Shown here: piece after piece, positions 1 to 9,495 of the stretch | Layout of the letters: each line of letters opens with the position of its first letter | Numbering within the stretch: the stretch's first letter is position 1 | Assembly (NCBI RefSeq): GCF_036013935.1 | Contig: NZ_CP107902.1 | Span: forward strand, 6,419,001-6,483,000 | From: Streptomyces sp. NBC_00461 | GTDB lineage: Bacteria; Actinomycetota; Actinomycetes; Streptomycetales; Streptomycetaceae | DNA: 64,000 nt | Reading direction: 5' to 3' | The notes under the pieces: generated by a model | The model's database searches: none | What the model was told of the DNA's origin: nothing | Seen by the model: the letters and a program-made list of their open reading frames with translations, nothing else | Position numbers and translations under genes: made by a program

Positions 1-1
1 C

Positions 2-307
2 TTCGCGCAGTTCGTCGACTCATGCCTGGCCGACCCCCAGGTGAAGCAGATGTGGAGGGACCTGATGACAGCGATCCAGTACTTCTGGCGGCATCCGCTG
101 GCCGAGCAGGTGCGGGAGGAGGGCCGAGAGCAAGGCCGTATCCAGCACGGCGTCGAGATGATTCTCCACATCCTGGAATGGCGTGGTATCCCCGTGCCCG
201 ACGCCGTCCGGGAGCGGGTGGAAGCCTGCACGGACATGGGCCAACTGGAGGTCTGGGCGCAGCGGGCTGTCCACGCGATGGACGCGGGGGAGTTGTTCAT
301 GGAGTGA
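2..307 (+). CDS. C-terminal part of an Rpn/YhgA-like hypothetical protein (cut by window edge)
   Basis: The frame is open from base 2 to the TGA at 305-307, so only about 101 C-terminal residues are present. An internal GTG at 41 could be read as a start, but the 13 codons before it read as good protein in the same frame, so it is probably internal. The visible part has a charged EEGREQGR linker followed by a helical tail containing IPVPDAVRERVEACTD. This layout is typical of the C-terminus of Rpn-family (PD-(D/E)XK, transposase-like) proteins common in Streptomyces. The nuclease domain itself lies outside the window, so the family call is an inference from the tail only. Confidence 0.55.
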   Translation, partial: FAQFVDSCLADPQVKQMWRDLMTAIQYFWRHPLAEQVREEGREQGRIQHGVEMILHILEWRGIPVPDAVRERVEACTDMGQLEVWAQRAVHAMDAGELFME

Positions 308-335
308 CCCGCATCGGCCCTGCCCGATTGCGACG

Positions 336-365
336 CAGGCCCGCGCCTGGGCAGGTGCGGGCCTG
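336..365. terminator. Bidirectional terminator hairpin
   Basis: Bases 336-349 pair with 352-365 to give a 14-bp stem with one G-T pair and a two-base loop. It lies between two convergent genes ending at 307 and 401, where a shared terminator is expected. There is no U-tract, as is common in Streptomyces. Confidence 0.6.
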
Positions 366-400
366 TCGGTACTACTCCGAGGTCACTTACGGGACAGCCC

Positions 401-1411
401 TCAGGTAGGCCGTCTGACAGCAGTCCGCGCCCGTGCCCAGTGACACGCCACCTGCTCCCCGCCGCCCCCGCCCAGCACCTCCAGATCCTGGTTCCGGCAC
501 GCGTCCGCGACACCAGCCCGCTCCGCCTCCCCGCTGGCCAGCACCTGACAACGGGCGTGGAAGCGACACCCGGAAGGGACGCAAGACGGGTCCGGGGGCT
601 CGCCCGTCAGGACCACCGGATCGCCCTGGGCCTCCGGCAGCACCGACAACAGTGCCTGGGTGTACGGGTGGCGAGGAGCCGTCAGCACCTGCTCCACCTC
701 GCCCGTCTCCACGATCCGGCCCAGGTACATCACCGCGACCCGGTCGGCGATGTTCCATGCCAGGCCCAGGTCATGGGTCACCACCAGCGCGGACAGGCCC
801 AGTTCGGTGCGCAGGCGCAGCAGCAGGGCCAGGATCTCGCCGCGCACGGAGGCGTCCAGCGAGGCCACCGGCTCGTCGGCGACGAGGAGTTCGGGTTCGA
901 GGACCAGCGCGCCCGCGATGACGACGCGCTGGCGCTGGCCGCCGGACAGCTCGTGCGGATAGCGCAGGAAGAAGCGCTCCGGAGGGCGCAGGCCCGCACG
1001 GGACAGCGCCTCGGCGACCGCCGCCCGTTCGTCCCCCGCGTACCCGTGGATCCGCAGCCCCTCGGCCACCGCTTCGTACACGGTGTGCCGCGGATTCAGC
1101 GACCCGCTCGGATCCTGCAGCACCAACTGGACCCGCCTGCGGTACGCCTTCAGGGCCCGGGAGGAGTACGCCAGTGGCTGTCCGGCGAAGCCGACCCGTC
1201 CTGCCGTCGGCTCCACCAGGCCGAGCAGCGCCCGCGCCAGCGTCGTCTTGCCGCAGCCCGACTCACCGACCAGCGCCACGATTTCGCCGGCCCGGATGTC
1301 CAACTCGACGCCGTCCACGGCCCGTACGGGCGCGGCGCCGTGCCGTCCGGGGAAGGTCACGTGCAGTTCCTGGGCGCTGAGCAGTGGCGATTGCGGGGGT
1401 GTTGTCGTCAT
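401..1411 (-). CDS. Oligopeptide-type ABC transporter ATP-binding protein (DppF/OppF-like)
   Basis: A cytoplasmic ATPase of 336 residues that would power peptide-family import. It has a Walker A (GESGCGKTT), the ABC signature LSGGQRQR, a Walker B followed by DEP, and the H-loop THD. The C-terminal oligo_HPY extension carries a cysteine cluster ([12 protein letters not shown]), as in the Dpp/Opp family. The ATG at 1411 was chosen because it overlaps the stop of the upstream gene (ATGA); about 40 residues of open frame upstream lack ABC similarity. It is the last gene of a five-gene operon read from 6283 to 401. Substrate cannot be told from the sequence. Confidence 0.9.
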   Translation of the reverse strand: MTTTPPQSPLLSAQELHVTFPGRHGAAPVRAVDGVELDIRAGEIVALVGESGCGKTTLARALLGLVEPTAGRVGFAGQPLAYSSRALKAYRRRVQLVLQDPSGSLNPRHTVYEAVAEGLRIHGYAGDERAAVAEALSRAGLRPPERFFLRYPHELSGGQRQRVVIAGALVLEPELLVADEPVASLDASVRGEILALLLRLRTELGLSALVVTHDLGLAWNIADRVAVMYLGRIVETGEVEQVLTAPRHPYTQALLSVLPEAQGDPVVLTGEPPDPSCVPSGCRFHARCQVLASGEAERAGVADACRNQDLEVLGGGGGEQVACHWARARTAVRRPT

Positions 1412-2406
1412 GTCGTGCTCCTCGCGTCCTCGGCCGACGCGGTGGGCCCCGGGACCGTCGGCCCCACGTGCACGCAGGCCGCCTGCCGTCCGGGGCCGGC
1501 GTCCCGCAGTGCCTGGTCCTCGGTGGCGCACGCGGCCAGTGCTTCGGGGCAGCGCGGATGGAAGGCGCAGCCGGACGGCACGGCGGACGGGTCGGGCGGG
1601 TCGCCGGCCAGGCCGCGCGGGGCGAACCGGGAGGCCGGGTCGCCGATCCTCGGGAACGCCGCCGACAGGGCCTTGGCGTACGGGTGCCGGGCATCCTCGT
1701 AGACCTGCCGGGCGGGGCCCTCCTCGACGATCCGGCCCGCGTACATCACCGCGAGACGGTCGCAGGTGTCGGCGAGGACCGCGAGGTCGTGGCTGATCAT
1801 GATCAGACCTACGTCCTGCTCTGCGACGAGCTGTTCGATCAGCCGCAGGATCTGCGCCTGGATCATCACGTCCAGCGCCGTCGTCGGCTCGTCGGCGATG
1901 ATCAGCCGCGGGTCGCAGGCGAGCGCCATGGCGATCATGACGCGCTGGCGCTGGCCGCCGGAGAGTTCGTGCGGATACGCGGAGGCCCGGGACACCGGCA
2001 GCCCCACCTGCTCCAGCAGCTCACCGGTCCGCTTCCTCGCCGCCGCCGCGGTCGCTTTGCCGTGCAGCAGTATCGGCTCGGCGATCTGGTCGCCGATCCG
2101 GTGCACCGGGTTGAGCGAGTGCATCGCCCCCTGGAAGACGATCGAGGCGCCCGCCCAGCGCACCGCCCGCACCTGCCCCCAGCGCATCGTCAGGACGTCC
2201 TCGCCGTCCAGCAGGATCTCCCCGGACACCCGGGCCTGGGCCGGCAGCAGCCTGAGCAGCGAGAGTGCCAGCGTGGACTTGCCGCAGCCCGACTCGCCCG
2301 CGACACCGAGCTTGCGGCCCGCGTCGAGGGACAGGTCCACGCCCCGTACGGCCGCCACCCCGCCCGGGTAGGTCACCTCCAGGTTCCGGACCTCCAGCAG
2401 CGTCAA
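1408..2406 (-). CDS. Oligopeptide-type ABC transporter ATP-binding protein (DppD/OppD-like)
   Basis: The second ATPase of the operon, 332 residues. It shows Walker [10 protein letters not shown], signature LSGGQRQR, Walker B LIIADEP and the H-loop SHD, then an oligo_HPY-type tail with [12 protein letters not shown] start at 2406 fits best: it overlaps the TGA of the upstream permease (TTGA), and the conserved fold begins immediately (LLEVRNLEV). The longer open frame upstream lies entirely inside the permease gene. Its stop overlaps the next start, so translation is coupled. It probably forms the ATPase heterodimer with the product of the following gene. Confidence 0.9.
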   Translation of the reverse strand: MTLLEVRNLEVTYPGGVAAVRGVDLSLDAGRKLGVAGESGCGKSTLALSLLRLLPAQARVSGEILLDGEDVLTMRWGQVRAVRWAGASIVFQGAMHSLNPVHRIGDQIAEPILLHGKATAAAARKRTGELLEQVGLPVSRASAYPHELSGGQRQRVMIAMALACDPRLIIADEPTTALDVMIQAQILRLIEQLVAEQDVGLIMISHDLAVLADTCDRLAVMYAGRIVEEGPARQVYEDARHPYAKALSAAFPRIGDPASRFAPRGLAGDPPDPSAVPSGCAFHPRCPEALAACATEDQALRDAGPGRQAACVHVGPTVPGPTASAEDARSTT

Positions 2407-3335
2407 CGGGCCACCCCCAGCCTGGGGTTGAGAACGGACTCCACCGCGCGCCCGCACAGCGTGAACGCCAGCGCGACCACCGCGATAGCGATGCCCGGCG
2501 GCACCAGGTACCACCAGTCGCCCGAACTGACCGCACCCGCCTCGCGCGCGTCCTGCAGCAGGCCGCCCCACGAGATGACCGTCGGATCACCGAGGCCCAG
2601 GAACGCCAGCGTCGCCTCGGCGAGGACGGAGGAGGAGATCATCAGGGTCGTCTGGGCGAGGACAAGCGGCATCACGTTGGGCAGCACATGCCGGGTCATC
2701 ACATGCCAGTGGCCGCCGCCGAGCGCCTTGGCCCGCTCGATGTACGGCCGGGACTCCACCGCGAGTGTCTGCGCACGCACCAACCGGGCCGTCGTCGGCC
2801 AGGAGGTGACACCGATCGCGAGGATCACCGTGCCGAGGGAGCGGGACATGACGGTGGCCAGCGCGATGGCCAGCACCAGCGCCGGCATCACCAGGAACCA
2901 GTCCGTCACGCGCATCAGCACGGTCGCGTACGCCCCCCGGAAGTGCCCGGCCGTGATCCCGACGAGCGTGCCGATCACCACCGACAGCACGGCCGCGAAC
3001 AGCCCGACCAGCAGCGAGACCCGTGAGCCCCACACCACCAGGCCCAGCAGATTCCGTCCGAACCGGTCGGTGCCCAGCGGGAATTCACCGCTCGGGGACT
3101 CCAGCGGGCTGCCCGGCGCGTGGGTCACCCCGGCCACGTCCGAGCCGACCGTCAACGGCGCCGTCAGCGCGAGCAGCGCGAACAGGGCGAGCGCGGCCAG
3201 CCCGACCAGTCCGACGCGATGGGTGCGGTACTCCCGCCAGAACCGTAGGACGGAGCGGCGGCGGCGCTGCCGGGCCAGCGCCCGCGGTCCGGCGGGCCGG
3301 ATCCCGGGCACCGGGGGAGGGGCTTCGGTCGTCAT
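2403..3335 (-). CDS. Oligopeptide-type ABC transporter permease (DppC/OppC-like)
   Basis: An inner-membrane permease of 310 residues with an N-terminal OppC_N-type segment and a BPD_transp_1 domain. The first membrane helix is near residue 40, followed by an external loop carrying the conserved PLGTDRFGRN motif. The EAA-type coupling loop is seen as RAKALGGGHWHVMTRHVLPN. Its ATG overlaps the stop of the upstream DppB-like gene by 4 bases, and its own stop overlaps the TTG of the next gene. It is the DppC half of the channel. Confidence 0.92.
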   Translation of the reverse strand: MTTEAPPPVPGIRPAGPRALARQRRRRSVLRFWREYRTHRVGLVGLAALALFALLALTAPLTVGSDVAGVTHAPGSPLESPSGEFPLGTDRFGRNLLGLVVWGSRVSLLVGLFAAVLSVVIGTLVGITAGHFRGAYATVLMRVTDWFLVMPALVLAIALATVMSRSLGTVILAIGVTSWPTTARLVRAQTLAVESRPYIERAKALGGGHWHVMTRHVLPNVMPLVLAQTTLMISSSVLAEATLAFLGLGDPTVISWGGLLQDAREAGAVSSGDWWYLVPPGIAIAVVALAFTLCGRAVESVLNPRLGVAR

Positions 3336-4408
3336 CGGCCCACCCTGGGGTCGAGCAGCGGATAGAGCAGGTCGGCCAGTGTGTTCATGACGATCACCGC
3401 CGAGGCGAAGAAGAGGAACAGCCCCTGCACCAGGGGCAGGTCGGGCACGCTCAGCGCCTGGTAGAACAGTCCGCCGAGGCCCGGCCAGGAGAAGACGGTC
3501 TCGACCAGGATGACGCCGGCGACGGTCCGGCCGAGGTTGACGAAAACCAGGGTGACCGTGGGCAGCAGCGCGTTCGGTACGGCGTGCCGGCGCCGGACCA
3601 GGTCGTCCCTGAGGCCCTTGGCGCGGGCGGTGGTCAGGTAGTCGCTGCCCATCTCGTCGAGCAGCGCCGAGCGGGTGACCAGCAGCGTCTGCCCGTACTC
3701 GACCGCGACCAGTGTGATCACGGGCAGTACGAGGTGGTGGGCGACGTCGAGGACGTAGGCGAAGCCCTCCTTGCCGCCCGACTCCATGCCGCCGGTCGGG
3801 AACAGCCCGGGGACGGGGCCGAGGCCCACGCCGAACACGATGATGATCAGCAGGCCCAGCCAGAACGACGGGACGGAGTACAGGGTCAGCGCCAGACCGG
3901 TGTTCAGCCGGTCGCCGAGGCCGCCGCGCCGCCAGGCCGAGCGGGTGCCGAGGAACATGCCGAGCGCGGTGTAGAGCACGAAGGCCGTGCCGGTCAGCAG
4001 CAGTGTGTTCGGCAGCGCCTCGGTGATCTTGTCGATGACGGGGGTGTGGAACTGGTACGACGTGCCCAGGTCACCGGTGAGCGCCTTGCCGCAGTAGTCC
4101 GTGAACTGTTGCCACAGCGGCAGGTCGAGCCCGAACTCCTTCCGATACGCGGCCAGTTGCTGCGCAGAGACCTGACGGCCGCCGGTCATGGTCTTGACCG
4201 GGTCACCGGGGATCAGCCGGAACAGGAAGAACCCGGTGACCAGGACGGCGAGCAGCGACACGGCGGCACCGCCCGCCTTGCCCGCCCCGTAGCGCAGATA
4301 CGCGGTGGTGGTGCGCGATCGCGGCCCGCGGACCGCCGGAGGGGCGGGAACCGGTACGGCGGCCTTGTCGACCGAGGCGGACGCTGCGTCAGGGGCTGTC
4401 GGCTGCAT
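3332..4408 (-). CDS. Oligopeptide-type ABC transporter permease (DppB/OppB-like)
   Basis: A 358-residue DppB-type permease. A charged, Pro/Ala-rich cytoplasmic N-terminus of about 40 residues precedes the first transmembrane helix. The periplasmic-type segment has the family LFRLIPGDP motif and the QLAAYRKEFGLDLPLWQQF block, and the coupling loop reads TTARAKGLRDDLVRRRHAVPNAL. It lies 3 bases downstream of the binding-protein gene and overlaps the DppC-like gene by 4 bases, so it belongs to the same operon. Confidence 0.92.
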   Translation of the reverse strand: MQPTAPDAASASVDKAAVPVPAPPAVRGPRSRTTTAYLRYGAGKAGGAAVSLLAVLVTGFFLFRLIPGDPVKTMTGGRQVSAQQLAAYRKEFGLDLPLWQQFTDYCGKALTGDLGTSYQFHTPVIDKITEALPNTLLLTGTAFVLYTALGMFLGTRSAWRRGGLGDRLNTGLALTLYSVPSFWLGLLIIIVFGVGLGPVPGLFPTGGMESGGKEGFAYVLDVAHHLVLPVITLVAVEYGQTLLVTRSALLDEMGSDYLTTARAKGLRDDLVRRRHAVPNALLPTVTLVFVNLGRTVAGVILVETVFSWPGLGGLFYQALSVPDLPLVQGLFLFFASAVIVMNTLADLLYPLLDPRVGR

Positions 4409-4411
4409 CGG

Positions 4412-6283
4412 CTACTCGCGGTCGTCGGCGGTGGCGCCGCGGCGCCTGGCGAAGAGGAATCCGGCGCCGGCGAGGACCACGACGCCCGCGACGACACCGA
4501 CGATCACCCCGGTCGAGGAGCCCCCGGAGGAGGAGTCGGAATCCGCCGGAACGGCCGACCACCAGCTCCAGTAGCCGTCCTGGCCGTAGATGTTGCCGGC
4601 GGCCCTGGGCATCGTCTCGATCGACTGGATCTGGTCGGTGCGGTAGGCCTCGACGGCGTTCGGATACGCCATGACGTTCATGTACCCCAGGTCGTACAGT
4701 CGCGACTCCATCTGCTGGACGATGTCGGCCCGTTTGGCCGAGTCGTACTCGGCGAGCTGCTTGGCGTACAGCTCGTCGTACGTCTTGTCGCAGATGAAGT
4801 TGTCGGTCGCGCCGGTGTCCTTCGGGGTGGCGGGCAGGGCGGCGCAGGTGTGGATGGACAGGACGAAGTCGGGGTCCGGGTTGACCGACCAGCCGTCGAA
4901 GGCGAGGTCGTACTTGCCGGCGAGCCAGGGGTCGGTGACGTTGTCCAGGCAGTCGAGCGTCATGCCGATGCCGAGCCCCGCCCACCACTCCTTGAGGTAC
5001 TGGCCCACGGCCTTGTCGTTGGGGTCGGTGGCGTGGCACAGCACGCGGTAGTGGAGCGGCTTCCCGTCCTTGCCGACCCGCTTGCCGTCGGCCTTCTTCT
5101 TGTATCCGGCCTGGTCGAGGAGTTGGCCGGCCTTCGTGGGGTCGTAGGAGAGCGTCTGGCTCGCCGACGGCTTCCAGAAGTACGTCGAGAAGCGCGGTGG
5201 GATGTAGCCCTGGCCCTCGACCGCGTGCCCCTGGAACACCTTGTCGATGAGGGTCTTGCGGTCCACGGCCATGAACAGGGCGTTCCGCACGCGTTGGTCC
5301 AGCAGGGACGGGTCGCCGTCGCCGAACTTCCGGCCGTTCTTCGCCCGGGCTCCCGGGTTGGTGGCGAGGGCGTAGAAACGGCGGCCGGGAGCGTCGTTGA
5401 CCTTGATGTCCTTCTGGCCCTTGAGCGAGGTGGCCTGAGCCGGCGTCAGGGCAGGCTGGCCCGCCACGAAGGAGACCTCGCCCTTGCGCAGGGCGGCCAC
5501 GGCCGCGTCCTGGTCCTTGTAGTACTTGAAGACCAGCTCGTCGAACTTGGGCGCCCCGCGCCAGAAATCCTTGTTGGCCTTCAGGCGGACGTAGCTGTCC
5601 GCCTTGTAGTCGGTGAGGACGAACGGCCCGTCGCCGACGATGGGGAAGGACTTGTCGTTGTTGAACTTCGACAGGTCCGAGACGTTCTTCCACACGTGCT
5701 CGGGCACGATCGGCACGTCCAGGGCGGTCATCGTCGCCTGCGGCTTCTTCAGCTCGACTACCAGCTTGGTGGGGCTGGGGGCCGTCACCTTGCGGAAGTT
5801 GCCGACGAAGCTGCCGTTCGCGGTGGCGGCGGCCTGGTCGGTCATCATCTTGTTGAAGGTCCAGGCCGCGTCCTGGGCGGTCACCTTCTGCCCGTCCGAC
5901 CACTTCGCGTCGGAGCGGATGGTGTACGTCCAGGTGAGCTTGTCGGCGGACGGCGCCCACTTGGTGGCGAGGCCGGGGACCGGATGCGCGTCACCGGGGT
6001 CGTAGTCCGTGAGGTACTCGTACGTCAGCCGCAGGATGCTCGTGCTGACCAGACGCACCGCCAGGAACGGGCTCAGCGAGTCGACGCTCTGCGCGACCGC
6101 CACGGTGAGGACCTTCTTGCCGCCGGCGGCCTCCGCCCGCTGGGGCGCCGGGTTGAGCGGAGTCGCGAGGCCTGCCGAGAACGTCAGAGCGACGGCGCCG
6201 GCGGTCGCGACGAGCCGGAGCGTACGGGGTCGAGGGATTCTCGGATGTGAACGCCTGGTGCCGTACTGGTCTTGTGTGCTCAT
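4412..6283 (-). CDS. Family 5 solute-binding protein with C-terminal membrane anchor
   Basis: The extracellular binding protein of the minus-strand operon, 623 residues. The N-terminus looks like a signal peptide (twin Arg/His-rich start, then a hydrophobic stretch to about residue 50), but no lipobox cysteine is present. The SBP_bac_5 domain covers about residues 60-560. The C-terminus instead has a Ser/Gly linker, a roughly 20-residue hydrophobic helix and a positively charged end (ARRRG), so it is probably held by a C-terminal transmembrane anchor. A GAGG sequence about 10 bases before the ATG serves as ribosome binding site. As first gene of the operon it probably sets substrate specificity. 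See the operator at 6466-6481. Confidence 0.9.
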   Translation of the reverse strand: MSTQDQYGTRRSHPRIPRPRTLRLVATAGAVALTFSAGLATPLNPAPQRAEAAGGKKVLTVAVAQSVDSLSPFLAVRLVSTSILRLTYEYLTDYDPGDAHPVPGLATKWAPSADKLTWTYTIRSDAKWSDGQKVTAQDAAWTFNKMMTDQAAATANGSFVGNFRKVTAPSPTKLVVELKKPQATMTALDVPIVPEHVWKNVSDLSKFNNDKSFPIVGDGPFVLTDYKADSYVRLKANKDFWRGAPKFDELVFKYYKDQDAAVAALRKGEVSFVAGQPALTPAQATSLKGQKDIKVNDAPGRRFYALATNPGARAKNGRKFGDGDPSLLDQRVRNALFMAVDRKTLIDKVFQGHAVEGQGYIPPRFSTYFWKPSASQTLSYDPTKAGQLLDQAGYKKKADGKRVGKDGKPLHYRVLCHATDPNDKAVGQYLKEWWAGLGIGMTLDCLDNVTDPWLAGKYDLAFDGWSVNPDPDFVLSIHTCAALPATPKDTGATDNFICDKTYDELYAKQLAEYDSAKRADIVQQMESRLYDLGYMNVMAYPNAVEAYRTDQIQSIETMPRAAGNIYGQDGYWSWWSAVPADSDSSSGGSSTGVIVGVVAGVVVLAGAGFLFARRRGATADDRE

Positions 6284-6465
6284 GAATCGTGACCTCGCGT
6301 CATCGCTCGCACAGGGACGGCTTGTTCGGACTTCGGAACCGGGTTTTGCCTGGTGGCGCCAGCTGGGTGATGAGTGTGTCTATCAGCGGCGGTCTCGGTG
6401 CGTCAACGGCACGGGAAGCCTGCGTGGCCTGCGGAAACGGCGAGTTGATGTTCGAGTCCGCAAAT

Positions 6466-6481
6466 ATTGGTCCAGACCGGT
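6466..6481. promoter_or_regulatory. Candidate DasR/chitinase-type operator (dre-like)
   Basis: ATTGGTCCAGACCGGT matches the published DasR consensus ACTGGTCTAGACCAGT at 13 of 16 positions. Its core TGGTCCAGACC equals, as I remember it, the 12-bp repeat of Streptomyces chitinase promoters. It lies about 185 bases before the binding-protein gene of the minus-strand operon and 68 bases beyond the end of the amidohydrolase gene. Whether it is bound by DasR or another GntR-family repressor is inference. Confidence 0.5.
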
Positions 6482-6548
6482 GAAGGGGTCCTGGTGGAAC
6501 GCTGGCGCCGGTCGGCGACCGGGTTTGTCACCGTGACGCTCCCGCCGG

Positions 6549-7592
6549 TCAGCGGACGACCCGCCCGCGCAGCACGATGCGGCGGGGATGCCGCAGCACG
6601 GCCGGTTCGCGGCGCGGGTCTGCGTCGTAGACGGTGATGTCGGCGAGAGCGGACTCGGCGAGAGCGGTCAGGCCCAGAAAGGCGCGGGCCGTCCAGCTCG
6701 CCGCACCGACGGCGGTCTCGGCGGGCAGTCCCGCGGCGATCAGGTGCTCGACCTCCGTGGCCACGTTGCCGAAGGGCGCGGAGTCTGTGCCGGCGAGGAC
6801 GGTGACACCGGCGTCATGGGCTTCGCGGACCCGGCGGATCATGGTCGCGTGGCCCGCGTGCCAGAGGCGGCCCCGGGAGGTGTCCCTGGTGCGGTGCGGG
6901 GCACTGCGCGCGAAGGCGGTGAGGGTGGGTACGTAGGCCGTGCCGTGTCCGGCCATGAGGTCCACGCACTCCAGCGGCATCCCCATCCCGTGCTCGATGG
7001 AGTCGGCGCCCGCGCGAGCCGCGTTCAGCACACCCTGCGCGGACTGGCAGTGCACCGCGACCCGGCCGCCGGCCGCGTGCACGGCGTCGGTGACGGCGCG
7101 CAGCACCTCGTACGGCACCGGGTCCGCCTCGAAGTCCCAGTCGCCCAGGAGCTTGCACCAGCCGTCCCGGGAGCCCGCCTCGGCGACGGCGGCCACGGGG
7201 AGGTCGTCGGTGACGGTGTGGAAGGGAGCACTCTTCGACAACCCGGCCCAGGCCAGCCACTTCCCCGCGCTCACCATGCGCGGCAGGCCGGGTGCCTCGC
7301 GCAGCCCGGCGGGTATCTCCCCCAGGAGCCCGGGGAAGCGCAACGCCGTCGTCCCCGCGTCGCGGTGTGCGGTGACCTGTGACTCGAACACCTCGGCGTC
7401 GAAGGCCGGCTCGTCCTCGGACGGGGAGCCGGGATGTGTGTGCACGTCGACCAGGCCGGGCAGCAGGAAGCCCCCGTCGGCCACGGTGTCGGCCGGTCCC
7501 GAGGGCCGCTCGAAGGTGATCCGGTCCCCGAGCGTCCAGATGTCGCGGACCGTGCCGTCGGGAAGTACGGTCCCGCGCAGGTGAAGGGCCAT
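6549..7592 (-). CDS. Amidohydrolase family protein
   Basis: A metal-dependent hydrolase of 347 residues. The N-terminal composite beta domain is followed by the metal-site motif VDVHTHPG near residue 50. Later come AVHCQS (third metal His), IEHGMGM, and TDSAPFG with the catalytic Asp near residue 265. This order fits the imidazolonepropionase-like/prolidase-type branch. It is transcribed in the same direction as the ABC operon ending at 401, with 265 bases between that contain the candidate operator. Substrate is unknown; an N-acyl or cyclic amide is typical for the family. Confidence 0.85.
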   Translation of the reverse strand: MALHLRGTVLPDGTVRDIWTLGDRITFERPSGPADTVADGGFLLPGLVDVHTHPGSPSEDEPAFDAEVFESQVTAHRDAGTTALRFPGLLGEIPAGLREAPGLPRMVSAGKWLAWAGLSKSAPFHTVTDDLPVAAVAEAGSRDGWCKLLGDWDFEADPVPYEVLRAVTDAVHAAGGRVAVHCQSAQGVLNAARAGADSIEHGMGMPLECVDLMAGHGTAYVPTLTAFARSAPHRTRDTSRGRLWHAGHATMIRRVREAHDAGVTVLAGTDSAPFGNVATEVEHLIAAGLPAETAVGAASWTARAFLGLTALAESALADITVYDADPRREPAVLRHPRRIVLRGRVVR

Positions 7593-7854
7593 GGGGCTGC
7601 AGTGTCGCCGCGGGGCACTCCGACCGCAAGACGGCCCGTCGGGGGAACCGGGGGCCGCGCCCTGCCCGCCCTCCTGGCGGCCGGTCCTCGTGCCCTCTTG
7701 CGCTGGTGGAGCCCCCCATACGGGTGGGGCTGTCCTGCGTACGGGTTGCCTGGAATGCGCTGTATGCGTGTTGTGGCGATATTGACCGATAACGGATCAG
7801 CGCTCCGGCGCTGCGGCCACAGCGCGTATCCGCGCATTCATGAGGAGGCACTCC

Positions 7855-9489
7855 ATGCGTGGAGCCACGCACGCCAAATGGGCCGCATGCGCGGCGGCGG
7901 TCGCGCTCGCCGCGACGGGCTGCGGCGGCGACAGCGGGAGCGGGAGCAGTGGTGGTGACAGCAGCGCCGTGCTCAGCTCCTCCTGGGGGGACCCGCAGAA
8001 CCCCCTGGAGCCGGCCAACACCAACGAGGTGCAGGGCGGCAAGGTCCTCGACATGATCTTCCGCGGGCTGAAGAGGTACGACCCCAAGACCGGCGCCGCC
8101 AAGGACATGCTGGCCGAGAAGATCGACACCACGGACTCGCAGAACTTCACCATCACCGTCAAGGCGGGCTGGAAGTTCAGCAACGGCGAGGCCGTCACCG
8201 CCAAGTCCTTCGTGGACGCCTGGAACTACGGCGCCAGCCTCAAGAACAACCAGAAGAACGCGTACTTCTTCGGCTACATCGAGGGCTACGACAAGGTCCA
8301 CCCGGAAACCGGCACGCAGACCGCCGACACGCTCACCGGCCTGAAGGTCACCGGCGACCGGACCTTCACCGTCAAGCTGACGCAGAAGTTCTCGACCTTC
8401 CCGGACACCCTCGGCTACCCGGCGTTCGCGCCCCTGCCCCAGGCCTTCTACACCGACCACGCCGGGTGGATCAAGAAGCCGGTCGGCAACGGGCCCTACA
8501 CCGTGCAGTCGTACACCAAGGGCTCGAAGATGTCCCTGCGGAAGTGGGACGCGTACCCCGGCACCGACAAGGCGCAGAACGGCGGCGTGGACCTCAAGGT
8601 CTACACCGACAACAACACCGCCTACACCGACCTGATGGCCGGCAACCTCGACCTGGTCGACGACGTCCCGGCCGCCCAGCTCAAGAACGTCAAGAGCGAC
8701 CTCGGCGACCGCTATCTGAACACCCCCGCCGGCATCATCCAGACGCTCGCCTTCCCCTTCTACGACAAGGACTGGAACACGAGCGGCGCGGTGAAGGTCC
8801 GCCAGGGCCTGTCCATGGCGATCAACCGCCAGCAGATCACCGACACGATCTTCCAGAAGACCCGGACGCCGGCCACCGACTGGACCTCCCCGGTCCTCGG
8901 CACGAAGGGCGGCTTCCAGGACGGGCTGTGCGGGAGCGGCTGCGAGTACAACCCCAGCGAGGCCAAGAAGCTGGTCAAGGAGGGCGGCGGGCTGCCCGGC
9001 GGCCAGGTCAAGATCACGTACAACGCGGACACCGGCTCGCACAAGGAGTGGGTTGACGCCGTCTGCAACTCCATCAACAACGCGCTCGGCAACGACAAGG
9101 CGTGCGTCGGCAACCCGGTCGGCACCTTCGCCGACTTCCGCACCCAGATCACCCAGAAGAAGATGTCGGGTCCGTTCCGGGCCGGCTGGCAGATGGACTA
9201 CCCGCTCATCCAGAACTTCCTCCAGCCGCTCTACTACACCAACGCCTCGTCCAACGACGGCCACTGGTCGAACAAGGACTTCGACAAGCTCGTCAACCAG
9301 GCCAACACGGAGACCGACACCACCAAGGCGATCGGCATCTTCCAGAACGCCGAGAAGGTCGTCCGCGACAACATGGCCGCCATCCCGCTCTGGTACCAGA
9401 ACGGCAGCGCCGGCTGGTCCGAGCGCCTCTCGAACGTCGCGCTCAACCCGTTCAGCGTCCCCGTCTACAACGAGATCAAGGTCGGCTGA
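7855..9489 (+). CDS. Oligopeptide-binding lipoprotein (family 5, BldKB/OppA-like)
   Basis: A 544-residue lipoprotein, the first gene of the plus-strand ABC operon. The signal peptide ends in the lipobox LAATGC, followed by a Gly/Ser-rich spacer. The SBP_bac_5 fold covers the rest, including the family motif FSNGEAVTAKSFVDAW. The ATG at 7855 is preferred over the one at 7840 because AGGAGG sits just before it and the earlier ATG overlaps that ribosome binding site. The gene order (binding protein, two permeases, two ATPases) resembles the operon next to bldK in S. coelicolor; bldK itself, as I recall, begins with a permease. Uptake of peptides or peptide signals is inferred. Confidence 0.9.
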   Translation: MRGATHAKWAACAAAVALAATGCGGDSGSGSSGGDSSAVLSSSWGDPQNPLEPANTNEVQGGKVLDMIFRGLKRYDPKTGAAKDMLAEKIDTTDSQNFTITVKAGWKFSNGEAVTAKSFVDAWNYGASLKNNQKNAYFFGYIEGYDKVHPETGTQTADTLTGLKVTGDRTFTVKLTQKFSTFPDTLGYPAFAPLPQAFYTDHAGWIKKPVGNGPYTVQSYTKGSKMSLRKWDAYPGTDKAQNGGVDLKVYTDNNTAYTDLMAGNLDLVDDVPAAQLKNVKSDLGDRYLNTPAGIIQTLAFPFYDKDWNTSGAVKVRQGLSMAINRQQITDTIFQKTRTPATDWTSPVLGTKGGFQDGLCGSGCEYNPSEAKKLVKEGGGLPGGQVKITYNADTGSHKEWVDAVCNSINNALGNDKACVGNPVGTFADFRTQITQKKMSGPFRAGWQMDYPLIQNFLQPLYYTNASSNDGHWSNKDFDKLVNQANTETDTTKAIGIFQNAEKVVRDNMAAIPLWYQNGSAGWSERLSNVALNPFSVPVYNEIKVG

Positions 9490-9495
9490 CCGCGC

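Noticed and set aside
3023..6250. Very long plus-strand open frame opposite the minus-strand ABC operon
   Set aside because: It is a shadow of high-GC third-position bias: it is antisense to recognised permease and binding-protein genes and has no domain or plausible composition.
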